A DNA stretch of 5,282 nt from Oscillospiraceae bacterium (GTDB taxonomy: Bacteria; Bacillota; Clostridia; Oscillospirales; Oscillospiraceae). The translations under genes and the position numbers were made by a program. This document shows, in pieces, positions 1-5,123 of this stretch (its first letter is position 1; each line of letters starts with the position of its first letter). The notes beneath the pieces are model-generated. The model made no database searches, was not told where the DNA came from, and saw nothing but the letters and a program-made list of their open reading frames with translations. The stretch spans positions 1 to 5,282 of the forward strand of contig JAGCMI010000023.1 in the NCBI GenBank assembly GCA_017646545.1, read 5' to 3'.

Positions 1-82
1 GATCGACGCTAACCAGTGTGTCGGCTGCACCGTGTGCGCTCAGGTCTGCCCCGTCAACGCTATCAGCAGAAAGGAAAAGTAA
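1..82 (+). CDS. iorA: Indolepyruvate ferredoxin oxidoreductase alpha subunit, C-terminal end only
   Basis: The window opens inside a gene; reading from base 2 gives 26 residues ending at TAA 80-82. They contain a ferredoxin-type 4Fe-4S motif, CVGCTVCAQVCP (C-x2-C-x2-C-x3-C-P), followed by a short basic tail. Large IorA subunits end with such a ferredoxin domain, and the next gene is a clear IorB only 2 nt downstream, which is the usual iorA-iorB order. IorA carries the thiamine diphosphate site and the clusters that pass electrons from 2-oxoacid decarboxylation to ferredoxin in the cytoplasm. The fragment alone would only support 'ferredoxin-like cluster domain'; the IorA call rests on the neighbour. 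A separate small ferredoxin or a delta-type subunit of a related oxidoreductase is the alternative. Confidence 0.78.
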   Translation, partial: IDANQCVGCTVCAQVCPVNAISRKEK

Positions 83-84
83 TT

Positions 85-666
85 ATGGAAAAGAAAAGTG
101 CTCTGCTTGTCGGTGTTGGTGGCCAGGGTGCCATTCTGACCGCAAAGGTTCTGGTCAACGGTTTGATGAAGGCCGGTTTTGATGTAAAGATGTCCGAGGT
201 TCACGGTATGAGCCAGCGTGGCGGCAGCGTTTCCACCCAGGTCCACTGGGGTGAGAAGGTTTACTCTCCCGTCATCGGTCAGGGTGCTGCTGACATCGTG
301 GTGGCTTTCGAGAAGATGGAAGCCGTCCGCTATGCTGACTATCTGAAGCCCAACGGCGTTGCCGTTATCAATGATTATGAGATCGTTTCTTCCACCATCG
401 CCACCGGTGCTGCTGAGTATCCCGCCGGCTGCCTGGAGGCTATGCAGGAGAATTTCGAGTGCTATACCCTCAATGCTGCCAAGATCGCAGAAGATCTGGG
501 CAGCGCCAAGTGCATGAACATCGTGTTGTTCGGCGCCATGACCGCCGCCCTGAAGATGGACGACATCGATTGGGAAGCTGTCATCGCTGAAACCGTGCCC
601 GCCAAGTTCAAGGAACTGAACCTGAATGCTTACCGTGCCGGCCGTGCTGCCGCCATGGCAAAGTAA
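85..666 (+). CDS. iorB: Indolepyruvate ferredoxin oxidoreductase beta subunit
   Basis: A 193-residue protein, close to the usual IorB length of about 190-200. Near the N-terminus is GVGGQG (residues 10-15), the glycine-rich turn of the pyruvate/2-ketoisovalerate oxidoreductase gamma-type fold, and then SEVHGMSQRGGSV (37-49), a hallmark stretch of IorB. With IorA it oxidatively decarboxylates arylpyruvates to aryl-acetyl-CoA, CO2 and reduced ferredoxin. The ATG at 85 is chosen because AAGGA at 71-75 lies 9 nt upstream and the protein then starts as family members do. The frame is open further upstream to a possible ATG at 16, but that would overlap the iorA end and add a non-homologous leader. 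Substrate preference (aryl versus branched-chain 2-oxoacid) cannot be read from this subunit. Confidence 0.92.
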   Translation: MEKKSALLVGVGGQGAILTAKVLVNGLMKAGFDVKMSEVHGMSQRGGSVSTQVHWGEKVYSPVIGQGAADIVVAFEKMEAVRYADYLKPNGVAVINDYEIVSSTIATGAAEYPAGCLEAMQENFECYTLNAAKIAEDLGSAKCMNIVLFGAMTAALKMDDIDWEAVIAETVPAKFKELNLNAYRAGRAAAMAK

Positions 667-677
667 GAGGTAGCGCC

Positions 678-1574
678 ATGATCAAGAATTTGGCTGAACT
701 GCGCAGCATGATCGCTGCCGGTGAAAAGAAGACCTGCGCCGTTGCCTGCGCCCATGATGCCCACACTTTGGAGGCCATCATGACCATGCGCAACGAGGGC
801 CTCATGAACTGCCTGCTGGTGGGTCACACCGAGGATATCAAGCGCATCGCTGCCGAGCATAACTACGAGGTCTGCGATAGCGAGATCATCGAAGCTGCCA
901 CCGATGAAGAGGCTGCACAAGTTTGTGTGGACCTGGTCCGTGAGGGCAAGGCCGGCTTCATCCTCAAGGGCATCCTGCAGACCGGCACCCTGCTGAAGGC
1001 TGTGGTCAATAAGCAGACCGGCCTCAATACCGGCTCCGTCATATCCCACTTTGCGCTGGTGGAGCTGCCCGGCTACCACAAGCTGCTGGGTGTCTGCGAC
1101 TCCGGTATGATTCCCGCTCCCGATCTGGAAACCAAGAAGGCCATTTTGCGTAATGCCGTTGGCGCGCTGCAGAAGCTGGGCTATGAAAAGCCCCTGGTTT
1201 CCGCGCTGTGCGCTGCCGAGGCTGTCAGCCCCAAGATCATCGAAACTGTGGATGCTGCCGCTTTGAAGGAAGCTTCTCTGGCCGGTGAACTGGGCAACTG
1301 CTATGTGGAAGGCCCCATTTCCTTCGACCTGGCCATGAACCCCGAGTCCGCCAAGGTTAAGAAGTACGAAAGCCCCGTGGTGGGCAACAGCGATATTCTG
1401 CTGGTTCCCAGCCTGGCTACCGGTAACATCATGGTCAAGGCCATGCTGCAGTTTGCCGGTGCGCAGATGGCTGGTGCCATCGTTGGCGCCAAGTGCCCCA
1501 TCGCTCTGATCTCCCGCAGCGCCAGCTACGAGGAAAAGTATTATTCTCTGCTGCTGTGTGCTCTGATCAGCTGA
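678..1574 (+). CDS. ptb: Phosphate butyryltransferase-type acyltransferase
   Basis: A 298-residue protein of the phosphate acetyl/butyryltransferase family, which exchanges CoA for phosphate on an acyl-CoA to give an acyl-phosphate. Family features seen are LVREGKAGFILKGILQTGTLL (around residues 86-106), SHFALVELPGYHKLLGVCDSGM (around 123-144, the Ptb-like SH..xxE.P.YHKLL..TD segment), and a C-terminal ATGNIMVKAMLQFAGAQMAG followed by VGAKCPIALISRS. Length matches Ptb (about 300), not the larger Pta. The ATG at 678 has AGAGG at 666-670, overlapping the iorB stop, and the gap to iorB is 11 nt. Directly followed by buk, it supplies that kinase's substrate. In this operon the acyl group is probably the aryl- or branched-acyl-CoA made by IorAB, not butyryl-CoA from a butyrate pathway; that is inference from context. 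Confidence 0.9.
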   Translation: MIKNLAELRSMIAAGEKKTCAVACAHDAHTLEAIMTMRNEGLMNCLLVGHTEDIKRIAAEHNYEVCDSEIIEAATDEEAAQVCVDLVREGKAGFILKGILQTGTLLKAVVNKQTGLNTGSVISHFALVELPGYHKLLGVCDSGMIPAPDLETKKAILRNAVGALQKLGYEKPLVSALCAAEAVSPKIIETVDAAALKEASLAGELGNCYVEGPISFDLAMNPESAKVKKYESPVVGNSDILLVPSLATGNIMVKAMLQFAGAQMAGAIVGAKCPIALISRSASYEEKYYSLLLCALIS

Positions 1575-1575
1575 T

Positions 1576-1583
1576 AAAGGAGA
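1576..1583 (+). promoter_or_regulatory. Ribosome binding site deciding the buk start
   Basis: AAAGGAGA lies 5 nt upstream of ATG 1589 and just after the ptb stop (1572-1574). The buk frame is open further upstream to an ATG at 1493 inside ptb, but only the 1589 start has a good Shine-Dalgarno sequence and gives the conserved butyrate kinase N-terminus. Confidence 0.85.
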
Positions 1584-1588
1584 ATTGT

Positions 1589-2671
1589 ATGTACTTACAG
1601 TTAATTATCAACCCCGGCTCCACCAGCACCAAGCTGGCGCTCTACCGGGGGGAGGAGAAGCTGGTGCAGGAGGATGTGACCCACGACTCTGCTGAACTGG
1701 CAAAGTATAAGGACATTGTGGATCAAGTGCCCATGCGTATGGCATTTATCCAGGACTTCCTGAAGCGCCACAATGTGCAGCCCGAGGAGCTTCACTGCGT
1801 CATGGGCCGTGGCGGCCTGCTGCCCGGATTGAAGGCCGGTGGCTATGCGATGAACGAGGATCTGAAGATCGCCCTGGGCGGTGACCTCAGCTCTCCCCAT
1901 GCTTCCAACATTGGCGGCATTCTGGCTTACGAAATCGCAAAGCCCTTGGGTATTCCTTCTTACATCTATGATGCGGTTACCTCCGCAGAACTGCCCCATC
2001 TGGCCAGAATCACCGGTACCCCTGATGTGTACCGCAATTCCTTCTGCCATGCGCTGAACTCCCGCGCCCAGGCCATCCGCTATGCCGGACAGGTGGGTAA
2101 GGAGTATAAGGATCTGCGGCTGATCGTTGCCCATTTGGGCGGTGGTATCTCCCTCAGCGTCCATCAGGATGGCCGTATCGTGGAAACCATCGGTGATGAC
2201 GAAGGCCCCTTCTCTCCCGAGCGTGCCGGCGCCATTCCTGCGCTGGAGCTGATTAAGATGTGCTTCTCCGGCAAGTACACCCAGGCTGACATGAAGAAGA
2301 TGATGCGCGGCAAGGGCGGCATGATGGCATACCTGGGCACCAGCGACGCCCGTGTGATCCAGAACATGATTGCCGATGGCGATGAGAAGGCCAAGGAGAT
2401 TTTTGAGGCACAGGCCTATCAGGTGGCCAAGGGCGTTGGCTTGCTCAGTGCTACCATGAAGGGTCAGGTGGATGCCATCATCCTTACCGGTGGCATGGCT
2501 TATTCCCAGATGCTCACCGGTTGGATCAAGGAATATGTTTCCTACATCGCTCCCGTGGTGGTGTTGGCAGGTGAAAACGAAATGGAGGCTCTGGCCTTTG
2601 GCGGTCTGCATTTGCTGGCCGGCAAGGAACAGGCTAATGAATATCATCTTCCGGAGGGTTACAAAGTATGA
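1589..2671 (+). CDS. buk: Butyrate kinase-type acyl-phosphate kinase
   Basis: A 360-residue acetate/butyrate kinase family member (ASKHA fold), the usual Buk length (about 355-360). It converts acyl-phosphate + ADP to carboxylate + ATP. Seen motifs are NPGSTSTK (residues 8-15, phosphate-1 loop), GRGG (73-76), D128 in YDAVTS (matching the catalytic Asp region of acetate kinase), H154 in FCHALNSRA, AHLGGGIS (181-188, phosphate-2 loop) and LTGGMAYS (299-306, adenosine site), then GENEMEALA near the C-terminus. All expected nucleotide and acyl-phosphate elements are present, so it should be active. It follows ptb by 14 nt and overlaps the aminotransferase by 4 nt. It gives the ATP-forming last step of the pathway encoded here. 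The true acyl substrate may be aryl-acetyl-phosphate or a branched acyl-phosphate; sequence alone does not separate these. Confidence 0.92.
   Translation: MYLQLIINPGSTSTKLALYRGEEKLVQEDVTHDSAELAKYKDIVDQVPMRMAFIQDFLKRHNVQPEELHCVMGRGGLLPGLKAGGYAMNEDLKIALGGDLSSPHASNIGGILAYEIAKPLGIPSYIYDAVTSAELPHLARITGTPDVYRNSFCHALNSRAQAIRYAGQVGKEYKDLRLIVAHLGGGISLSVHQDGRIVETIGDDEGPFSPERAGAIPALELIKMCFSGKYTQADMKKMMRGKGGMMAYLGTSDARVIQNMIADGDEKAKEIFEAQAYQVAKGVGLLSATMKGQVDAIILTGGMAYSQMLTGWIKEYVSYIAPVVVLAGENEMEALAFGGLHLLAGKEQANEYHLPEGYKV
2653..2671 (+). promoter_or_regulatory. Translational coupling site: RBS and ATGA overlap between buk and the aminotransferase
   Basis: GGAGGG at 2653-2658 sits in the last buk codons, 9 nt before ATG 2668-2670. 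The buk stop TGA (2669-2671) overlaps this start as ATGA. Such overlaps normally give coupled translation, so the kinase and the aminotransferase are expected to be made in linked amounts. Confidence 0.8.
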
Positions 2672-3852
2672 TCAATGAATCTATGTTTGAGCTTGGTAGC
2701 AAGCCTTCTTGCATCCGCGAACTGTTTATGTTTGGTCTGGAGCGAGCAAAGGTGGTAGGCAAGGAGAATGTCTACGATTTCTCCATTGGCAACCCTTCCG
2801 TGCCTGCACCCCTGCGTGTGGTGGAGGCCTTTAAGGAAATGACCTCCCGGGGCGACACCCTGGAGATCCACAGCTACACCCCGGCTCCCGGTGATCCCTA
2901 TGCGCGCAGCGCTGTGGCAGCAAACCTGGCAATGCGTACCAATACCCCCATCAGCATGGAGCATATTTTCTTCACCTGCGGTGCGGCTCCTGCGCTGGTG
3001 AGTGTGCTGCGGGCACTGAGCCTTCCCGGCAGTGAAGTGATCGGCATTACGCCTTATTTCCCTGAGTACCGTCCTTTCTGTGAGTTTACCGGTCATAAGT
3101 ACGTGGTCTGCCCTGCGGATTATGAGAATTTCCAGATCAATTTTGCGGAGCTGGAAAAGTGCATTACCCCCAACACCCAGGCCATCATCGTCAACTCTCC
3201 CAACAACCCTTCCGGTGCCGTTTACACCAAGGACACGCTGGAAACCCTGGCGCAGCTGCTGAACCGGAAGAATGAAGAGTATGGTCATCCCATCTATGTG
3301 ATTGCGGATGAGCCCTACCGTGAGCTGACCTACGATGGTGCTTATGTCCATTACATTCCGGAAATCTATCCCAATACCGTCATTTGCTATTCCTATTCCA
3401 AGGTTTTCAGCTTGCCCGGTGAGAGAATCGGCTACTTCTGCGTGCCTCCTTGCTGTGCAGATGGCAAAAAGCTGTTTGCCGCTGCCGCAGGTGCAGCCCG
3501 TATTATGGGTCATGTCTGTGCACCTAGCCTACAGCAGATGGTGGTGCGTGCCTGTGCTGAGGTCAAGCCCGACCTGACGGTTTACGACCAGAACCGTAAG
3601 CTGCTGTACGAGGCATTGACCAGTTACGGCTATCAGTGTGTGTATCCCAAGGGCGCCTTCTATCTGTTCGTCAAGGCTCCCTACGGCACTGCCAAGGAAT
3701 TCTCCGACAGAGCCAAGCTGGAAAATCTGCTGATCGTTCCCGGTGACGATTTCGGTTGCCCCGAGTATTTCCGAGCCAGTACCTGCGTCAGCTATGAGAT
3801 GATCAAGCGCAGCTTGCCCGTCTTTAAGAAGCTGATCGACGAGAAGAAGTAA
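2668..3852 (+). CDS. PLP-dependent class I/II aminotransferase, predicted amino acid to 2-oxoacid step
   Basis: A 394-residue fold-type I aminotransferase. Visible motifs are NSPNNPSG (residues 176-183), DEPY (214-217, the Asp that binds the pyridine nitrogen and the Tyr near the PLP O3'), SYSK (242-245, K245 the predicted Schiff-base lysine), GERIGY (251-256) and R369 in FRAS, placed where the substrate carboxylate-binding arginine lies in this family. All core catalytic residues are present. Length and motif order fit aspartate/aromatic aminotransferases of Clostridia, but specificity cannot be assigned from motifs. Its place as the last gene, translationally coupled to buk and downstream of iorAB-ptb, suggests it makes the 2-oxoacid that IorAB oxidises, so an aromatic (or branched-chain) amino acid is the likely donor. 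It ends 6 nt before a strong terminator stem, which makes it the last gene of the operon. Confidence 0.9.
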   Translation: MINESMFELGSKPSCIRELFMFGLERAKVVGKENVYDFSIGNPSVPAPLRVVEAFKEMTSRGDTLEIHSYTPAPGDPYARSAVAANLAMRTNTPISMEHIFFTCGAAPALVSVLRALSLPGSEVIGITPYFPEYRPFCEFTGHKYVVCPADYENFQINFAELEKCITPNTQAIIVNSPNNPSGAVYTKDTLETLAQLLNRKNEEYGHPIYVIADEPYRELTYDGAYVHYIPEIYPNTVICYSYSKVFSLPGERIGYFCVPPCCADGKKLFAAAAGAARIMGHVCAPSLQQMVVRACAEVKPDLTVYDQNRKLLYEALTSYGYQCVYPKGAFYLFVKAPYGTAKEFSDRAKLENLLIVPGDDFGCPEYFRASTCVSYEMIKRSLPVFKKLIDEKK

Positions 3853-3858
3853 ATAACA

Positions 3859-3898
3859 AAACGCCCGAAGAAACGGTTGTTTCTTCGGGCGTTTGTTG
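3859..3898 (+). terminator. Rho-independent terminator of the iorAB-ptb-buk-aminotransferase operon
   Basis: A perfect 15-bp stem (3859-3873 with 3880-3894) closes a 6-nt loop CGGTTG. It starts 6 nt after the aminotransferase stop. The T-rich tail is short (TTTGTTG, partly in the stem) because the group II intron begins at 3899. An A-rich tract precedes the stem, so the minus strand reads stem then TGTTATTT and the hairpin may also stop transcription coming from the other side. Confidence 0.9.
3892..3898 (+). other. Intron-binding site IBS1 in the 5' exon
   Basis: TTTGTTG directly precedes the intron 5' end. It pairs over all 7 positions (one G-U) with CAACGAA at 4083-4089 in domain I, the likely EBS1. 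Three of the seven exon bases (3892-3894) belong to the 3' arm of the terminator stem. The pairing fixes the 5' splice boundary at 3898/3899. Class C introns usually use a short IBS1, so the outer pairs may be incidental. Confidence 0.65.
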
Positions 3899-4082
3899 GT
3901 GCGCCCGGTGAGCGCACATTCTAAATGGTGAAAGTCCCGAATCCGCCCGGCAGTGGGAAGGATATAGCCTAAGTCAAGGGTGTCTGCTGCACGGAATCGT
4001 CTGGGGTAAATATGGCAGGTAAAGAGGGAAAGAGTGTGTGAGTACCGGGGAGGTCTTGCGGGCGCATAAATATGCGTAGTAA

Positions 4083-4089
4083 CAACGAA
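4083..4089 (+). other. Candidate exon-binding site EBS1 in intron domain I
   Basis: CAACGAA is complementary to the last 7 bases of the 5' exon (3892-3898), with one G-U pair. It lies about 185 nt into the intron, within domain I. The match, exactly abutting the GTGCG boundary, is unlikely to be accidental but needs a covariance-model fold to confirm. Confidence 0.6.
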
Positions 4090-4170
4090 TTGCAAGAAGT
4101 CAGCAGAAGTCATAGTACCGGGAAAAATTCGGAAAGGACCGAACAATCGTTAGTCCCCAGTAAACGAACG

Positions 4171-4178
4171 AAGGAGGT
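4171..4178 (+). promoter_or_regulatory. Ribosome binding site of the intron maturase remnant
   Basis: AAGGAGGT, a full-consensus Shine-Dalgarno sequence, lies 7 nt before ATG 4186 and decides this start over upstream ATGs in the ribozyme region. Confidence 0.8.
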
Positions 4179-4185
4179 CAATACA

Positions 4186-4758
4186 ATGAACGCAGAATAT
4201 CCGGGAGGCTGGAGCTGCCCGCAGAAGGATAGTGCGGAACATGGAGAATATGTGGGAGCGCAGAGTGTTGGCTGTCAGGAAGTCGCAGAACAGGACGGTG
4301 CAGACCTGCTTGAGAGGATACTGAGCAGAGATAATCTGAACAGGGCTTACAAGCGGGTGAGAGCCAACAAGGGAGCGCCTGAAATCGATGGGATGACTGT
4401 CGAGGGTGCACTTCCTTGGTTGAGAGAACACCGGGAGGAACTTTTGGGGAGTATCCGGCAAGGAAAGTACAAGCCCCAACCGGTGCGCCGGAAGGAGATC
4501 CCCAAGCCGGATGGCGGCGTAAGACAGTTGGGAATCCCAACGGTCATAGACCGCATTATCCAGCAGGCAATCGCACAGCAACTGGTTCCAATCTACGAAC
4601 CGCTGTTCTCGGATGATAGTTACGGCTATCGTCCGAACAGAAGCGCACAGCAGGCGATACAGAAAGTGAAGTGGTACGCGGAACAGGGATATACCAGTGC
4701 AGTACTAGTAGACCTATCTAAGTACTTCGACACTTTGAATCATGAAGTCCGGTACTAA
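4186..4758 (+). pseudogene. ltrA: Group II intron reverse transcriptase/maturase, truncated N-terminal part
   Basis: A 190-codon remnant of a protein family that is normally about 420-470 residues. After a variable leader come the RT-0 region (around residues 41-71, LLERILSRDNLNRAYKRV), RT-1 (96-130, with RRKEIPKPDGG and LGIPTVIDRIIQQAIA), RT-2 (YGYRPNRSAQQAI, 146-158) and the beginning of RT-3, VLVDLSKYFDTLNHE (173-187), which includes the first catalytic Asp (D176). Family members continue with a QGG.LSP motif, YADD and the maturase (X) domain; here the frame changes after LNHE and stops at TAA 4756-4758. No polymerase or full RNA-binding surface can remain, so the product should be inactive as a reverse transcriptase. 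It may still be translated because the Shine-Dalgarno sequence is perfect. Confidence 0.9.
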
Positions 4759-4844
4759 CACGCTCAATAACAAACGAACGACTCGCACAGGCGGGATACT
4801 ACAGCATCCTTGCCCGGTACGAGTCGTTGCACTTATGCGATTGA
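4746..4844 (+). pseudogene. ltrA: C-terminal remnant of the same intron maturase, in a different frame
   Basis: The frame starting right after the break encodes PVLTRSITNERL followed by AQAGYYSILARYESLHLCD and TGA 4842-4844. This matches the typical C-terminus of group II intron maturases of this kind, ending just before domain V as expected. The frame is offset from the N-terminal part and has a stop at 4743-4745, so the two pieces cannot be read together. The arrangement shows an internal deletion with the junction at about 4744-4751, removing perhaps 230-260 codons (estimated from family length). Confidence 0.82.
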
Positions 4845-4913
4845 ACCGCCGTGTACGGAACCGTACGCACGGTGGTGTGAGAGGTCGGGGCTATTTAGCC
4901 CCTCCTACTCGAT
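4845..4913 (+). ncRNA. Group II intron domains V and VI
   Basis: Domain V: CCGCCGTG (4846-4853) pairs with CACGGTGG (4868-4875), a 2-nt CG bulge sits at 4866-4867, and TACG/CGTA (4854-4857 and 4862-4865) is capped by GAAC. The catalytic triad is CGC (4847-4849) facing GTG with the expected central G-U pair. Domain VI: GAG (4879-4881) with CTC (4908-4910), AGG (4882-4884) with CCT (4904-4906), and GGGGCT (4887-4892) with AGCCCC (4897-4902). A4907 is left bulged as the likely branch-point adenosine, 6-7 nt before the 3' splice site. All key parts look intact. Confidence 0.85.
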
Positions 4914-5006
4914 TGTGCTACCGATCGCGCTGGGACTGCCAAAGAAGTCAATCTGTGGTTAAAACCCATGATTTGGGGCAGGGGATTTGTGCATTTTATC
5001 AAAATG
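4914..5006. other. 3' exon and spacer between the intron and the insertion sequence, no recognised gene
   Basis: This stretch begins the sequence that followed the operon terminator before the intron arrived, and may include the left end of the downstream insertion sequence. It holds a weak hairpin (CCCA 4965-4968 with TGGG 4974-4977). No known gene is recognised, although the frame of the downstream transposase has no stop codon anywhere in it. ATG codons in that frame at 4968 and 5004 lack a good Shine-Dalgarno sequence. Confidence 0.5.
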
Positions 5007-5071
5007 AGCGGGAAAACCTCGGAACTTTATTCCGTGGATGAAAGCGAATACCTTATTCTCCCGCTTTTCTT
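5007..5071 (+). terminator. Structured terminator-like fold upstream of tnpA, possible IS left-end structure
   Basis: An outer stem AGCGGGA (5007-5013) with TCCCGCT (5059-5065) is followed by a T-rich run to about 5073. It encloses an inner hairpin in which CCTCGGAA (5017-5024) pairs with TTCCGTGG (5030-5037), with one T-T mismatch and loop CTTTA. Known IS200 elements carry a left-end hairpin that blocks incoming transcription; this could be the equivalent, lying 60-120 nt before the transposase start. The long outer loop makes it weaker than a classical terminator. It may instead be the terminator of a lost gene. Confidence 0.45.
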
Positions 5072-5094
5072 TTCGGTAGTTTGTATGGTTTTGG

Positions 5095-5123
5095 TTGCAT
5101 ATAGTGTTTGCCTGTGGTATAAT
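5095..5123 (+). promoter_or_regulatory. Promoter in front of the transposase gene
   Basis: TTGCAT (5095-5100, -35) and a perfect TATAAT (5118-5123, -10) are separated by 17 nt, with TG at 5115-5116 giving an extended -10. Transcription would start at about 5129-5131, almost on the ATG at 5130, so the message may have little or no leader. The -35 hexamer lies inside a 13-bp direct repeat. Confidence 0.7.

Larger units (their letters stand above)
3899..4185 (+). ncRNA. Group II intron ribozyme, 5' part (domains I-III and start of IV)
   Basis: This 287-nt stretch between the intron 5' end and the maturase start codon has no convincing gene. It shows intron-like landmarks: GTGCGCCC at the start with GCGCAC shortly after (a short helix), a GGTGAAAGTCCC segment, the candidate EBS1 CAACGAA at 4083-4089 and GTCAGCAGAAGTCATAGTA around 4098-4116, a phrase typical of these introns. 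I did not fold domains I-III in detail. The frame of the maturase is open back to an ATG at 4072, but that part overlaps the ribozyme and has no protein character. Confidence 0.75.
3899..4913 (+). mobile_element. Group II intron, probably class C, with internally deleted ORF
   Basis: The 5' end GTGCG at 3899 matches the group II consensus. The 3' end is placed at 4913 (plus or minus 1) after a domain VI helix with a bulged A and an AT end. Domain V has the CGC triad typical of class C introns, and the element begins 4 nt after a terminator stem, the preferred site of class C introns. A maturase gene (broken) lies in the domain IV position. The total is about 1015 nt, about half the size expected for an ORF-carrying intron of this kind, because most of the maturase gene is gone. 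The ribozyme ends look intact, so splicing could still occur with a maturase supplied in trans. Without its own promoter it would be transcribed mainly by read-through of the operon terminator. Confidence 0.87.

Noticed and set aside
16..84. Upstream start for iorB at base 16
   Set aside because: It overlaps the 4Fe-4S coding end of iorA in another frame, lacks a Shine-Dalgarno sequence and adds a leader unlike IorB proteins.
1601..2647. Long minus-strand open frame of 348 codons opposite buk
   Set aside because: It mirrors the codon periodicity of buk, which has complete family motifs; the minus translation shows no recognisable domain and is rich in His/Gln/Leu as expected from an antisense shadow.
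2659..3513. Minus-strand open frame of 284 codons opposite the aminotransferase
   Set aside because: It is antisense to a gene with all PLP-binding motifs, has no supported start and no recognisable domain.
3529..4146. Minus-strand open frame crossing the aminotransferase end, terminator and intron
   Set aside because: It runs through a strong terminator hairpin and the ribozyme, so it cannot be a conserved gene.
4072..4185. Longer N-terminus for the intron maturase starting at 4072
   Set aside because: This part lies in the ribozyme, includes the candidate EBS1, and the perfect Shine-Dalgarno sequence at 4171-4178 points to ATG 4186.
3899..4185. Riboswitch or other regulatory RNA downstream of the operon terminator
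   Set aside because: The GTGCG start, the EBS1-IBS1 match, the maturase remnant and domains V-VI downstream are explained by a group II intron.
4742..5041. Plus-strand open frame of 99 codons after the broken maturase
   Set aside because: It overlaps domains V and VI of the intron and crosses the 3' splice site; the Arg-rich translation is a by-product of structured RNA sequence.
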